Positions 53,263 to 63,089 of a stretch of 64,000 nt of DNA are shown in pieces. The stretch is from Sphingomonas caseinilytica (GTDB lineage Bacteria; Pseudomonadota; Alphaproteobacteria; Sphingomonadales; Sphingomonadaceae): positions 186,001 through 250,000 of the forward strand of contig NZ_JAMGBA010000001.1 in assembly GCF_023516455.1 (NCBI RefSeq), written 5' to 3'. The position numbers were made by a program, and so were the translations under genes. A model generated the notes under the pieces. The model saw only the letters and a list, made by a program, of their open reading frames with translations, was not told the DNA's origin and ran no database searches. Numbering within the stretch: position 1 is the first letter of the stretch; each line of letters starts with the position of its first letter.

Positions 53263-54743
53263 TGTCCGAACTGACCCTCAAGACGATCACCGAGCTTCGC
53301 GAAGGCTTTCGCGGCGGCGATTTCTCGGCCCGCGAGATTGCGGAGGCATTCAACGCCGCTGTCGTCGCCGGACGCCAGCTAAACGCCTACACGGTCGAGA
53401 CGCCGGAGCTGGCGCTGGAAGCCGCCGATGCGGCGGATCGCGACCGGACGACCAATTCGCTGAAGCCGTTGTCGGGCATTCCGCTGGGCATCAAGGACCT
53501 GTTCGCAACTGTTGGCGTCGACAGCACTTCGGGATCGAACATACTGAAGGGCTTCAAGCCGACTTACGAGAGCACCGTTTCGGGCAATCTCAAGGCGGCT
53601 GGCGCGGGCATGCTGGGCAAGCTCAACATGGATGAATTCGCCATGGGCTCGTCCAACGAAACCAGCGCCTATGGCCCCGTCATGAGCCCATGGAAGCGCA
53701 ACGACGGCGGCAATGCCGCGCTGACCCCGGGCGGTTCTTCGGGCGGTTCGGCGGCGGCGGTTTCCGCCGGTCTGGCCCCGGGCGTCACCGGAACCGACAC
53801 CGGCGGCTCGATCCGCCAGCCGGCGGCCTTCACCGGAATCTCGGGCATCAAGCCGACCTATGGCCGCTGCTCGCGCTGGGGCATCGTCGCATTCGCCAGC
53901 TCGCTCGACCAGGCCGGGCCGATGGCTCGCACGGTGCGCGATTGCGCTATCATGCTGGAAGCAATGGCGGGCTTTGATCCGAAGGATGCGACTTCGCTCA
54001 ACCTGCCGGTGCCGCAGTGGGAGGCGGGGCTGACCACCGACCTTCGCGGCAAGAAGGTTGGCATTCCCAAGGAATATCGCATCGACGGCGTTCCGGATGA
54101 GATCAACGCGATCTGGGACCAGGGCATCGAGTGGCTGAAGGATGCCGGCGCGGAAGTCGTCCAGATCAGCCTTCCGCACACCAAATATGCGCTGCCGACC
54201 TATTACATTATCGCACCAGCAGAGGCTTCGTCGAACCTAGCCCGCTATGACGGCGTTCGGTACGGACTTCGCGACACGCCGGAGGGCGGCAATCTCGACG
54301 CCATGTACGCCGCAACCCGCGCTGCGGGCTTCGGCGCGGAGGTGAAGCGCCGCATCATGATCGGCACCTATGTGCTGTCGGCGGGCTTCTACGACGCCTA
54401 TTTCACCAAGGCGCAGAAGGTCCGCACCCTGATCAAGCGCGACTTCGCCGAAGCCTTCAAGCAGTGCGACCTGATCCTGACCCCGACGGCTCCATCGGCG
54501 GCGTTCGGGCTCAATGAGAAGATGGCGGATCCGCTGGCCATGTATCTGAACGACGTGTTCGCCGTTCCAGCGAGTCTCGCTGGCCTCCCGGCCATGTCGG
54601 TGCCCGGCGGGCTCGACAGCCAGGGCCTGCCGCTCGGCATCCACCTGATCGGCCGCGAACTGGACGAGCAGGGCGTGCTCAATGCCGGCCTCGCCATCGA
54701 GGAGCGCGCCGGCTTCACGCATCGTCCCAAGAGGTGGTGGTGA
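53262..54743 (+). CDS. gatA: Asp-tRNA(Asn)/Glu-tRNA(Gln) amidotransferase subunit A
   Basis: 493 aa amidase. Gly/Ser-rich signature [34 protein letters not shown] holds the catalytic cis-Ser and Ser, with the Lys in [11 protein letters not shown]. Frees ammonia from glutamine for GatB. Full length. A repeat separates it from gatB. Confidence 0.97.
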   Translation: MSELTLKTITELREGFRGGDFSAREIAEAFNAAVVAGRQLNAYTVETPELALEAADAADRDRTTNSLKPLSGIPLGIKDLFATVGVDSTSGSNILKGFKPTYESTVSGNLKAAGAGMLGKLNMDEFAMGSSNETSAYGPVMSPWKRNDGGNAALTPGGSSGGSAAAVSAGLAPGVTGTDTGGSIRQPAAFTGISGIKPTYGRCSRWGIVAFASSLDQAGPMARTVRDCAIMLEAMAGFDPKDATSLNLPVPQWEAGLTTDLRGKKVGIPKEYRIDGVPDEINAIWDQGIEWLKDAGAEVVQISLPHTKYALPTYYIIAPAEASSNLARYDGVRYGLRDTPEGGNLDAMYAATRAAGFGAEVKRRIMIGTYVLSAGFYDAYFTKAQKVRTLIKRDFAEAFKQCDLILTPTAPSAAFGLNEKMADPLAMYLNDVFAVPASLAGLPAMSVPGGLDSQGLPLGIHLIGRELDEQGVLNAGLAIEERAGFTHRPKRWW

Positions 54744-54764
54744 GCAGTTACGTCGCAATAGTTT

Positions 54765-54862
54765 CCGTTCGTCCTGAGCGGAGTGCGAAGCGCGCAGTCG
54801 AAGGGCGGTTGCGCCAACGCCCTTCGACTTCGGCCCTGTCGGGCCTTCGCTCAGGACGAACG
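54765..54862. repeat. Palindromic repeat, family B (CGTTCGTCCTGAGC...GCTCAGGACGAACG)
   Basis: CGTTCGTCCTGAGC and GCTCAGGACGAACG are inverted outer arms; GTCGAAGGGC and GCCCTTCGAC are inverted inner arms. It lies between gatA and gatB. A second copy is at 62986-63073. Confidence 0.85.
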
Positions 54863-54884
54863 ATAATAGTTAGGATTGCCTAGA

Positions 54885-56360
54885 ATGGCTGATGCAACCG
54901 CACCCTACCGCATCAAGGGCGAAACTGGCGATTGGGAGGTCGTGATCGGCCTCGAAGTCCATGCCCAGGTCACCTCAAATGCCAAGCTTTTCTCGGGCGC
55001 CGCGACGGCGTTCGGAGCAGAGCCTAACACCCAGGTCAGCCTGGTCGATGCGGCCATGCCCGGCATGCTGCCTGTGCCCAACCGCGAGTGCATCCGTCAG
55101 GCGGTGCGCACCGGCATGGCGCTGGACGCGGTGATCAACCGTTGGAGCCGTTTCGACCGCAAGAACTACTTCTACGCCGACCTGCCGCAGGGCTATCAGA
55201 TCTCGCAGCTCTACCACCCGCTCGTCGGGCCGGGCGAGGTCGAGATCCTGCTCGACGAGAAGGATGAGAATAGCGTCAAGCAGATCGGCATCGAGCGCAT
55301 CCACGTCGAGCAGGACGCGGGCAAGCTGATGCACGATCAGCATCCGACCATGTCCTATGTCGACCTCAACCGGTCGGGCGTCGCGCTGATGGAAATCGTG
55401 TCACGACCTGACATGCGTTCTCCTGCCGAAGCAGGGGCTTACCTTCGGAAATTGAGGGCAATTCTCCGCTATGTCGGTTCATGCGACGGCAATATGGAGG
55501 AAGGCTCCATGCGCGCCGACGTCAACGTCAGTGTGCGCAAGGTCGGCGGCGAACTGGGCACCCGAACGGAAACCAAGAACGTCAACTCAGTCCGCTTCGT
55601 CATGGCCGTCATCGAGCATGAAGCCCGCCGCCAGGTAGAGCTGATCGAGGAAGGCGGCGAAGTCGCGCAGGAAACACGCCTCTACGACCCGGACAAGAAT
55701 GTCACGCGGACCCTTCGTTCGAAGGAAGACGCGCACGACTATCGCTACTTCCCCGACCCGGACCTGCTGCCGCTGGAACTGGACGAAGCTTTCCTCGAAG
55801 AGTGTCGCTCGTCACTGCCGGAACTGCCGGATGCCAAGCGCAAGCGTTTCGAAGGGCTGGGGATCAGCGCCTATGGCGCGTCGGTGCTGACGGCCGAAGT
55901 CGAGACGGCGCGCTGGTTCGATGGACTCCTTTCTGCGGGCGCGGAGCCCAAACAGGCTGCCAACTGGACCGTTGCCGAGCTGTTCGGAGCGTTGAACCGC
56001 ACCGGCAAGAGCATCGACGAATGCCCGATCTCGCCTGAGGAAGCTGCAGAGCTGCTGAAGCTGGTCGCCGACGGAACGATCAGTGGCACCATCGCCAAGC
56101 AGGTGTTCGAGATCATGCTCGAAACCGGCGATGCGCCGTCGAAGATCGTCGAGGAACGCGGCCTCAAGCAGACCAGCGACACCGGTGCGATCGATGCGGA
56201 GATCGACAAGATCCTCGCTGCCAACGCCGATAAGGTCGAGCAGTATAAGGCGGGCAAGGAAGCCCTGTTCGGCTTCTTCGTTGGCCAGACGATGAAGGCG
56301 ATGGCCGGCAAGGCCAACCCCGGCGTGGTCAACGAGCGGCTGCGGGCGAAGCTGGGCTAA
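54885..56360 (+). CDS. gatB: Asp-tRNA(Asn)/Glu-tRNA(Gln) amidotransferase subunit B
   Basis: 491 aa from ATG 54885; a start 9 bases upstream is not likely. [38 protein letters not shown] and the [14 protein letters not shown] stretch are typical, with a C-terminal helical YqeY tail ([16 protein letters not shown]). Phosphorylates and amidates misacylated tRNA. Confidence 0.96.
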   Translation: MADATAPYRIKGETGDWEVVIGLEVHAQVTSNAKLFSGAATAFGAEPNTQVSLVDAAMPGMLPVPNRECIRQAVRTGMALDAVINRWSRFDRKNYFYADLPQGYQISQLYHPLVGPGEVEILLDEKDENSVKQIGIERIHVEQDAGKLMHDQHPTMSYVDLNRSGVALMEIVSRPDMRSPAEAGAYLRKLRAILRYVGSCDGNMEEGSMRADVNVSVRKVGGELGTRTETKNVNSVRFVMAVIEHEARRQVELIEEGGEVAQETRLYDPDKNVTRTLRSKEDAHDYRYFPDPDLLPLELDEAFLEECRSSLPELPDAKRKRFEGLGISAYGASVLTAEVETARWFDGLLSAGAEPKQAANWTVAELFGALNRTGKSIDECPISPEEAAELLKLVADGTISGTIAKQVFEIMLETGDAPSKIVEERGLKQTSDTGAIDAEIDKILAANADKVEQYKAGKEALFGFFVGQTMKAMAGKANPGVVNERLRAKLG

Positions 56361-56371
56361 GTTGTCACGAA

Positions 56372-56455
56372 GTCGTCATTGCGAGGAGCGAAGCGACGCG
56401 GCAATCCAGGGTTGGGCGAGCGAAACTGGATTGCTTCGCTTCGCTCGTAATGACG
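56372..56455. repeat. Palindromic repeat, family C (CGTCATTGCGAGGAGCGAAG...)
   Basis: CGTCATTGCGAG-GAGCGAAGC with GCAATCCAG at the left (56374-56408) pairs with CTGGATTGC-TTCGCTTCGCTC and TAATGACG at the right. Lies between gatB and the alkaline phosphatase gene. Confidence 0.85.
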
Positions 56456-56467
56456 GGGAGATGAGGT

Positions 56468-58111
56468 TTGCGTAAGGTTTTGTTGGCAGCTGCAGCTGCG
56501 ATCGCGGTCACTCCCGCCTGTGCCCAGCCAGCAGTCCAGGCCACCGCCGTGCCCGGTGCCCCCAAGCTGATCGTCGCCCTATCGATCGACCAATTCTCTG
56601 CCGACCTGTACGACGAATATCGCCCCGTGCTTCTCGGCGGGATCGGGCGGCTGTCGCAGGGCACGGTATTCCGCAACGGCTACCAGTCGCACAATGCGAC
56701 CGAGACCTGCCCGGGCCATTCGACGATCATGACAGGATCCAGGCCGTCGCGGACCGGGATCATCGCCAATTACTGGTACGACCAGTCGCAAACGCGCAGC
56801 GACAAGGGCGTATATTGCTCAGAGGACGAACGCGTCGCGGGGAGCTCGTCCACTGCCTATTCGGTGTCGCCCTATCACCTGCGCGTGCCGACGCTCGGCG
56901 ACCTGTTGAAGAATGCCCAATCCGGCAGCCGGAACGTCGCGGTGGCGGGCAAGGACCGCTCGGCAGTGATGATGTCGGGACACCACGCGGACCAGCGCTG
57001 GTATTGGGACGGCAAGACCTTCGTCACCGACATGACGGGCGTTGTCATGCCGCGCTCAGTGGCTGCGGCGAAGCAGGCTGTTTCCAATGCCGTCGCCCAG
57101 GATCGTCCGGCGCTCGAGCTTCCGGCGCTTTGCCAGCCCAAGGCAACCGCCATCCCGATCGAAGGCGGCGGAGCTCCGGTCGGCGCCAACAGGTTCGGCC
57201 GCAAGGCAGGTGACCTGAAGAATTTCCGCGCCAGCCCCGAATTCGACGGCGCGACCTTGGCGCTCGCCGCGTCACTTATCGAGGAGATGCAGCTCGGCCG
57301 AGGTGCTTCGACGGACGTCATTTCGATCGGCCTTTCGGGCACTGACGTCATCGGCCACACCTATGGCACTGAGGGCGCGGAAATGTGCCTCCAGCTATTC
57401 TCGATCGACCGCGACTTAGGCGATTTCTTCCGCCTGCTCGACAGCAAGGGCATCGATTATATGGTCGTGCTGACCGCCGATCATGGCGGCCAGGATATAC
57501 CCGAGCGCAAGCGGTTGCACGGCACACCCGGTGCCGCGCGTGTCGATGCGAAGCTCACGGCCAAGGACGTCGGCGCTGCTGTGGCTGCCCAGTTGGGACT
57601 CAAAGGACCCGTCCTCTACGGCGACGGATCATTCGGCGACATGTATGTGGATCGCGCCCTTTCGCCGGCCGACCAGGCCAGGGCCAAGGCGGCGGCCATC
57701 GCCGCTTTCAAGGCGCACCCGCAGGTCGAAACGGTGTTCACAAGGGAGCAGTTGGCCGCTGCGGCTTCGCCAACATCGCCACCGAACGAGTGGAGCCTGA
57801 TCGACAAGGCGCGGGCCAGCTTCGATCCCGAACGCTCGGGGGATTTCATCGTGCTGTTGAAGCGCGACGTGAATCCGGTGGCGGTCACCACTTCCTACGT
57901 CGCGACGCACGGCAGCCCCTGGGATTATGATCGCCGGGTGCCGATCCTGTTCTGGCGGCGCGGGATGAGCCAGAATTTGCGGAACGATTCGATCGAGACC
58001 GTCGACATCATGCCGACGCTCGCAGCCGCGATTGGCCTTGCCGTGGACCAGAAGTCGATCGACGGCGAATGCCTTACTGGTGTTCAAGGCGTTAACTGTC
58101 CTGCACGCTAA
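56468..58111 (+). CDS. Secreted alkaline phosphatase superfamily protein (PafA-like)
   Basis: 547 aa with signal peptide (TTG start, cut near AQPAVQ). Metal-binding LSIDQFSADL, the Thr nucleophile in the TETCPGHST stretch, GLSGTDVIGHTYG, and the TADHGGQDIPE metal site all match calcium-independent bacterial phosphatases and nucleotide pyrophosphatases. Periplasmic release of phosphate. Preceded by repeat family C. Confidence 0.85.
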   Translation: MRKVLLAAAAAIAVTPACAQPAVQATAVPGAPKLIVALSIDQFSADLYDEYRPVLLGGIGRLSQGTVFRNGYQSHNATETCPGHSTIMTGSRPSRTGIIANYWYDQSQTRSDKGVYCSEDERVAGSSSTAYSVSPYHLRVPTLGDLLKNAQSGSRNVAVAGKDRSAVMMSGHHADQRWYWDGKTFVTDMTGVVMPRSVAAAKQAVSNAVAQDRPALELPALCQPKATAIPIEGGGAPVGANRFGRKAGDLKNFRASPEFDGATLALAASLIEEMQLGRGASTDVISIGLSGTDVIGHTYGTEGAEMCLQLFSIDRDLGDFFRLLDSKGIDYMVVLTADHGGQDIPERKRLHGTPGAARVDAKLTAKDVGAAVAAQLGLKGPVLYGDGSFGDMYVDRALSPADQARAKAAAIAAFKAHPQVETVFTREQLAAAASPTSPPNEWSLIDKARASFDPERSGDFIVLLKRDVNPVAVTTSYVATHGSPWDYDRRVPILFWRRGMSQNLRNDSIETVDIMPTLAAAIGLAVDQKSIDGECLTGVQGVNCPAR

Positions 58112-58189
58112 GCCACTTTAAAGGCTTGCCTTTTTCGATGGACTAAGCAACCTTCGAAACCGGAGCCCAGTCTTCGGGGAGAGGGATGT

Positions 58190-58960
58190 ATGCGCCGTGT
58201 AGTGTTGGCGCTGATGGCGTCGGTCATGCTCGCCGGGTGCGTTCAGCAACGCCAATATGCTGACGTGGAATTCACTCCGCCTTCCGGGGATTACAAGCTG
58301 TTGGTCATGCGGCCCGACGTCAGTGTCGGATCGGTAACGACCGGCGGAATGGTCGAGCCTCGAGCCGACTGGACCGAACAGGCCAGGGCCAATTTCCTGA
58401 CCGCGCTCAAGGCTCAACAGGCAGCGCGCGGCGGCAATGCATTCATCATGGAAAAGCGCGACTCCCTGGCCGGCGTCGATCCTGACACGATCGCGGAACT
58501 CGATCGCCTTCACTACGCCGTCGCCAGTTCAATCGCGCTGCATCGTTATTCCGGCGACTATCTGCCGACCAAACGCAACAAGGGCCTCGACTGGACACTC
58601 GGCGAAGACGCCGTCGCATTGGGGCAAAAGACCGGCTACGACTATGCCTTGTTCCTCTACGCCGAAGACAGTTTCGCATCGACCGGTCGGGTTGCGCTGC
58701 AGGTACTTGGCGTCGCAGGCTGCTTTGTCGGATTTTGCGCACCGAATGTCGGCGGCGGAGGCCAGTTCGGCTATGCCAGCCTGGTGGACCTGCATACCGG
58801 CGAGGTGGTCTGGTTCAATGTGTCCCAAGCCAGCAGCCAGATCGCCGGGATCAAGTTCGGCGACATCCGAACACCCGAGGGCGCGGCGGAAATGGTCGAT
58901 CGCCTGCTCGACCGGATGAAGCCTGGCCGCAATGTTCGCCGCCGGGAGAGCGCGCGATGA
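58190..58960 (+). CDS. Lipoprotein of unknown function
   Basis: 256 aa; signal peptide with lipobox LAGC (Cys17). Mixed alpha/beta body with a central KTGYDYALFLYAEDSFASTGR segment and a Gly-rich PNVGGGGQFGYASLVDLHTGEVVW stretch. No known family seen. Overlaps the M48 protease start (ATGA) and likely forms an operon with it and a second lipoprotein. Confidence 0.68.
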   Translation: MRRVVLALMASVMLAGCVQQRQYADVEFTPPSGDYKLLVMRPDVSVGSVTTGGMVEPRADWTEQARANFLTALKAQQAARGGNAFIMEKRDSLAGVDPDTIAELDRLHYAVASSIALHRYSGDYLPTKRNKGLDWTLGEDAVALGQKTGYDYALFLYAEDSFASTGRVALQVLGVAGCFVGFCAPNVGGGGQFGYASLVDLHTGEVVWFNVSQASSQIAGIKFGDIRTPEGAAEMVDRLLDRMKPGRNVRRRESAR

Positions 58961-60183
58961 TGCCGCAGCTCAGCCGCCGTGCCTTGTTGGGCGGCGCGGG
59001 CACGTTGGCAGCGGCGCTCAGCACCGGAGCAGCGAACGCCCGAATTTTGCCGAAGGACATGGATCCGCTGATCGGCCCGGGCTACCGCGCGGTTGACCAG
59101 GACGAAAAAGGCCTGTGGCAGTTGATGGAGCGGGTCGAGGAGGAGGTTTCCGGCTCGAACCTGATGATCCAGGACGACGGGCTCAAGCGCTATCTCGGCG
59201 ACCTCATCGGCAATGTCGGCGGGCCGGCAGCCAGGGACATGCGCATCTATCTGGCGCGCATTCCAGAATTCAACGCGATGATGTTTCCGACCGGTTTCAC
59301 GGTCGTCTTTTCTGGCCTTCTGCTGCGGATGCGGAATGAGGCGCAATTGGCGGGCGTCATCGCCCACGAAAGCGCCCACTTCCTGAGGAAGCACCAGATC
59401 CGCCAGTGGCGCGATATGCGCCGGAAGACGGACATCTTCTCTTTCCTGGCGATGGGTGCGGGCGTGGCCGGTGGTGCCGCTGGCATTTACGCCGGCGACC
59501 TCATTCAGCTCGCACAGTTCGGAACGATTCTGTCGCTCCTGAAATATAACCGCACGCTGGAAGCGGAGGCTGACGCCATGGGCGTCCGCCTTCTGGCCGA
59601 GGCCGGTTACGACCCGATGGCCATGAGCGAGACATGGGAGCAATTGATCGGCGAGCTGGACCTCAGCGCCAAATATCGTCGCAAACGGCGCGACCGCGAT
59701 TTCTCGCTCTTTTCCACTCACCCATCGCCGGATTCGCGGATGGCCGATCTCAAGATTTCGGCGGCGGAGGTCAGGCAGCCGGGCAAAACCTACGATGCCT
59801 ATCGGGAACGCTATCTGGGGGCATTGAAGGAACTTAGGCCGACGCTGCTCGACGACCAGGTCAAGCTGAACGACCCCGGTGCCAGCCAATATATCATCGA
59901 TACGCTGGCCAAGGACGGTTGGAATGGACTGCTCCGCTTCCACGAAGGTGAAATCTGGCGGCTTCGGAACAGCCAGAGCAAGGGTGACGAGACACGCGCC
60001 GCTCAGGGATATGCCGCCGCTGTCATGTATCCCGATGCACCGCCCGACGCCTGGCGCTGGCATGGCGTGATGCTGATGAAGCAGGGAAGGGCGGGTGAGG
60101 CCCGTGCCGCCTTTACGCGATATCTGCAGATGTCCCCCAATGCGCCCGATGCGGCGCTCGTCCGGCAAATGGTCGCGGGTTGA
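58957..60183 (+). CDS. M48-family metalloprotease, probably Tat-exported
   Basis: 408 aa from ATG 58957. The N-terminus LSRRALLGGAGTLAAAL looks like a twin-arginine signal. Zinc motif HESAH (HExxH) is in GVIAHESAHFLRKHQI, with a second zinc ligand Glu in EAEADAMG. C-terminal TPR-like tail (about 350-400). BepA-like periplasmic quality-control protease is a reasonable guess. Confidence 0.85.
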   Translation: MMPQLSRRALLGGAGTLAAALSTGAANARILPKDMDPLIGPGYRAVDQDEKGLWQLMERVEEEVSGSNLMIQDDGLKRYLGDLIGNVGGPAARDMRIYLARIPEFNAMMFPTGFTVVFSGLLLRMRNEAQLAGVIAHESAHFLRKHQIRQWRDMRRKTDIFSFLAMGAGVAGGAAGIYAGDLIQLAQFGTILSLLKYNRTLEAEADAMGVRLLAEAGYDPMAMSETWEQLIGELDLSAKYRRKRRDRDFSLFSTHPSPDSRMADLKISAAEVRQPGKTYDAYRERYLGALKELRPTLLDDQVKLNDPGASQYIIDTLAKDGWNGLLRFHEGEIWRLRNSQSKGDETRAAQGYAAAVMYPDAPPDAWRWHGVMLMKQGRAGEARAAFTRYLQMSPNAPDAALVRQMVAG

Positions 60184-60194
60184 GGAGTAAGGTC

Positions 60195-60818
60195 ATGCGT
60201 CCCACCAGAAATTTGGCGTTGCTCCTGTCCGCCGCTGCGCTCTCAGCCTGCGCTTCGGTTGGCGGCGACGGCTTCGGGTCCGGCCGCTACACGCTGGTGC
60301 GGGTCCAGGAAGTCAGGGTCGGCAACGACAGCATGGCGGTCACGCCGCCGCGCGAATGGAACAAGATTTCGTCGAGCCTGTTCGTCGACATCCATGCGGT
60401 CGAGGACTGGACCCAGAATGGCCCCTATCTCGACGGCATCAGCTTCGTGACGGGGCTGAAGGACGGCAAGGCGCTGGTTTATCAGCGGAGCCGCGACGAC
60501 CGTCAGGTTCCCAAGTTTCGATCCAACATGACGCCGCTTGAGATCACCTCCATGATCGAAAGCTTGTTCCGCGTCCGCGCCGGAGCCGTCGATTTCAAGA
60601 CGGTTGGCCTCAGCCCGCGAACCTTCATGGGCTATAGCGGCTTTCAGTATGACTATGAGCATCTGGATGGCGACGAGGTTCGCCGGAAGGGGCGTGCGGT
60701 CGGCGCCGTGATCGACGGGCGGCTATATCTCATCCTGTTCGATGCGGCCCGCTCCCACTATTACGGCGCTCTACTTCCGGACTTCGAAGCGGTCGTCAAT
60801 TCCGCGCGGTTGATCTAG
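60195..60818 (+). CDS. Lipoprotein of unknown function
   Basis: 207 aa from ATG 60195 (GAGGAG upstream); lipobox LSAC (Cys19). Beta-rich, with a final LYLILFDAARSHYYGALLPDFEAV stretch. No motif recognised. Third gene after lipoprotein 58190 and the M48 protease, so probably part of the same periplasmic unit. Confidence 0.68.
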   Translation: MRPTRNLALLLSAAALSACASVGGDGFGSGRYTLVRVQEVRVGNDSMAVTPPREWNKISSSLFVDIHAVEDWTQNGPYLDGISFVTGLKDGKALVYQRSRDDRQVPKFRSNMTPLEITSMIESLFRVRAGAVDFKTVGLSPRTFMGYSGFQYDYEHLDGDEVRRKGRAVGAVIDGRLYLILFDAARSHYYGALLPDFEAVVNSARLI

Positions 60819-60934
60819 CGCAAAACCGGATCGGGCGGCGGCGGAGGCTCCGGCTCTCCAGGAAGCGGCGGAACCTTCCCCGGCTCTTCGTCCGGGGGCG
60901 GGGCATCGGGTCTCGGCGGGCGGCTAGCCATCAT
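60815..60934 (-). CDS. Tiny proline-rich protein, 39 aa
   Basis: The minus-strand frame gives MMASRPPRPDAPPPDEEPGK..., 39 residues, about 40% proline. Its start overlaps the end of the next upstream small gene (60924-60934), so it may be read by coupling. Stop overlaps the convergent lipoprotein stop. No known function; could be an unselected frame. Confidence 0.4.
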   Translation of the reverse strand: MMASRPPRPDAPPPDEEPGKVPPLPGEPEPPPPPDPVLR

Positions 60935-61100
60935 TGGCTCCTGTACGCGTGGTTCCAGGGGCTGGAATATCAACATCCGGGGCGATTGGCGGAGCTTCGG
61001 CGGGCGGCACCGTCGGCTGGGCCGGTTGTCCCGGCTGGGCGGGCTCCGACGGCTGGGCAGGCGTTTCGGGCGGCGCGGTATTTGGGGTTTCCTGCATCAT
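60924..61100 (-). CDS. Small proline-rich protein, 58 aa
   Basis: From ATG 61100 (AGGAG 8 bases upstream on the minus strand) the frame gives MMQETPNTAPPETPAQPSEP..., with several PAQP-type repeats. Good ribosome site supports translation. No domain seen. Followed by the 39-aa frame. Confidence 0.5.
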   Translation of the reverse strand: MMQETPNTAPPETPAQPSEPAQPGQPAQPTVPPAEAPPIAPDVDIPAPGTTRTGANDG

Positions 61101-61211
61101 GAAATGCTCCTTTACCTCAATAACCCCGTCGCGGCCTCCAAGTTGCCTGTCCCGTTGCTCTTGCCCCCGTGCCGAACCTTGCTATAGGCCGCGCACCTTT
61201 AAGGCGTCCGC

Positions 61212-61296
<85 letters not shown>

Positions 61297-61308
61297 ATTC
61301 CGAGCACA

Positions 61309-61327
61309 GTCTGTCCGGGGGACAGAC
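61309..61327. repeat. Short hairpin repeat between tRNA-Leu and tig
   Basis: GTCTGTCC-GGG-GGACAGAC is a perfect 8-bp stem. CGAGCAC occurs directly on both sides (61301-61307 and 61327-61333). Same core as the hairpin at 45250-45270. Confidence 0.6.
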
Positions 61328-61391
61328 GAGCACGGAATTCGCGGTCGCAGGGCGCAACAGTTTTAGACGATTTAGGAAATTCGCCGTGACC

Positions 61392-62984
61392 ATGAAGACC
61401 GTTGAGACGGAAAACGAAGGCCTGAAGCGGGCCTACAAGCTCACCATTCCGGCCAAGGACATCGACGCCCGCGTCGAAGGCGAGGTCAAGCGGATCGCGC
61501 CGACCGTGCGCATGCCCGGCTTCCGTCCCGGCAAGGTTCCGCCCAACCTCATCCGCAAGATGCACGGCGAGGCGCTGATGCGCGATGCGCTCAACACGGC
61601 CGTCCAGGATTGCGTCCAGAAGCTTCTCAATGAGAAGAAGCTGCGCCCCGCGATGCAACCGGAAGTCGAACTCGACGAAAAATATGAAACCGGCGGCGAC
61701 GCCGAGGTTCATGTCCGCCTCGAGACGCTCCCGGAGGTTCCGGCACCGAAGATCGACGGCCTGAAGCTCGAGCGTTTGACGGTCGAGGCCGATGAAAAGG
61801 CGCTCGAAGAGCAGCTGAAGCAGCTTGCCTCGTCGCAGACCCGTTTCGAGGATTCGAAGAAGGGCCACAAGGCTGCCAACGGCGACCAGGTCACGATCGA
61901 CTTCGTCGGCAAGGTTGATGGCGTTGCCTTCGATGGCGGCACCGGCACAGACATGCCGGTCGTGCTCGGTTCGGGCCAGCTGATCCCGGGCTTCGAGGAC
62001 CAGCTCGTCGGCATCAAGGCCGGCGACGAGAAGCAGATCAACGTCACCTTCCCGGAAGATTACCCCTCCGAGAACCTCAAGGGTGCGGCCGCAACCTTCG
62101 ACATCAGCGCCAAGGCGGTGAAGGTTGCCGGAGAGACCAAGCTGGACGATGATTTCGCCAAGCAGCTCGGCCTCAACGACATCGACCAGCTCAAGGGCCT
62201 GCTTCGCGATCAGCAGCAGCAGGAACTGAACGGCCTTACGCGCACACACATGAAGCGCCGCCTGCTCGACCAGTTGGCCGCGGATCATGACTTCGACGTT
62301 CCGCCGTCGATGGTCGAAGCGGAATATCAGAACATCATGGCCCAGCTTCGCCACGAAGCGAGCCATGAGGCCGATCCGGAAGCGGCGCTGAAGGAAATCG
62401 AAGGCGACGCCGAAGAATATCGCGGTATCGCCGTTCGCCGCGTCCGCCTCGGCCTGCTGCTGAGCGAGATCGGCGGCGCCAACAACATCGACGTGACGCA
62501 GCAGGAAATGAACCGGCTGATCGGCCAGGCTGCTGCGCAATATCAGCCGAAGGACCGCGAGGCTTTCGTCCGCTACATCCAGCAAAATGCGATGGCGGCA
62601 GCTCAGCTGCGCGCTCCGCTTTACGAGGACAAGGTCGTCGACTTCCTCTTCTCGAAGGCGGAAATCTCCGAGCGTTCGGTCAAGCGGGCGGAGCTCGAGG
62701 CAGACCTCGAAAGCGAAGAGATGCATGTTCATGGCCCCGGCTGTGGCCATGACCATCACGACGAAGTGAAGCCGAAGAAGGCCGCAGCCAAGAAGCCAGC
62801 AGCCAAGAAGGAAGCTGCTCCGGCCAAGACCGAAAAGGCTCCGGCCAAGAAGGAAGCGGCCCCCGCCAAGGCCGAAGCCAAGAAGCCGGCAGCCAAGAAG
62901 GAAGCAGCTCCCGCCAAGGCTGAGAAGGCTCCGGCCAAGGCCGAAAAGGCTCCAGCGAAGAAGGCTCCGCCGAAGAAAAAATAA
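61392..62984 (+). CDS. tig: Trigger factor, with a long Lys/Ala/Pro tail
   Basis: 530 aa from ATG 61392. Ribosome-binding segment MPGFRPGKVPPNLIRKMHG (about 38-56), PPIase domain DQVTIDFVGKVDGVAFDGGTGTDMP (about 160-260), and a helical C-domain. After residue 445 a His-rich stretch HVHGPGCGHDHHDE is followed by about 70 residues of KKPAAKKEAAPAK-type repeats that standard trigger factors lack. Nascent-chain chaperone. A repeat follows the stop. Confidence 0.94.
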   Translation: MKTVETENEGLKRAYKLTIPAKDIDARVEGEVKRIAPTVRMPGFRPGKVPPNLIRKMHGEALMRDALNTAVQDCVQKLLNEKKLRPAMQPEVELDEKYETGGDAEVHVRLETLPEVPAPKIDGLKLERLTVEADEKALEEQLKQLASSQTRFEDSKKGHKAANGDQVTIDFVGKVDGVAFDGGTGTDMPVVLGSGQLIPGFEDQLVGIKAGDEKQINVTFPEDYPSENLKGAAATFDISAKAVKVAGETKLDDDFAKQLGLNDIDQLKGLLRDQQQQELNGLTRTHMKRRLLDQLAADHDFDVPPSMVEAEYQNIMAQLRHEASHEADPEAALKEIEGDAEEYRGIAVRRVRLGLLLSEIGGANNIDVTQQEMNRLIGQAAAQYQPKDREAFVRYIQQNAMAAAQLRAPLYEDKVVDFLFSKAEISERSVKRAELEADLESEEMHVHGPGCGHDHHDEVKPKKAAAKKPAAKKEAAPAKTEKAPAKKEAAPAKAEAKKPAAKKEAAPAKAEKAPAKAEKAPAKKAPPKKK

Positions 62985-62985
62985 T

Positions 62986-63073
62986 CCGTTCGTCCTGAGC
63001 TTGTCGAAGGACTGTCCTTTTCTCTACTCTCGTGGGAAGAAGGGCAGGGCTTCGACTTCGCTCAGCCCGAACG
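62986..63073. repeat. Palindromic repeat, family B, second copy
   Basis: CCGTTCGTCCTGAGCTTGTCGAAGG at the left, then CTTCGACTTCGCTCAGCCCGAACG at the right, inverted with some mismatches. It separates tig from the glycosyltransferase gene. Confidence 0.8.
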
Positions 63074-63089
63074 TGGTTGGGGGGTAAGT

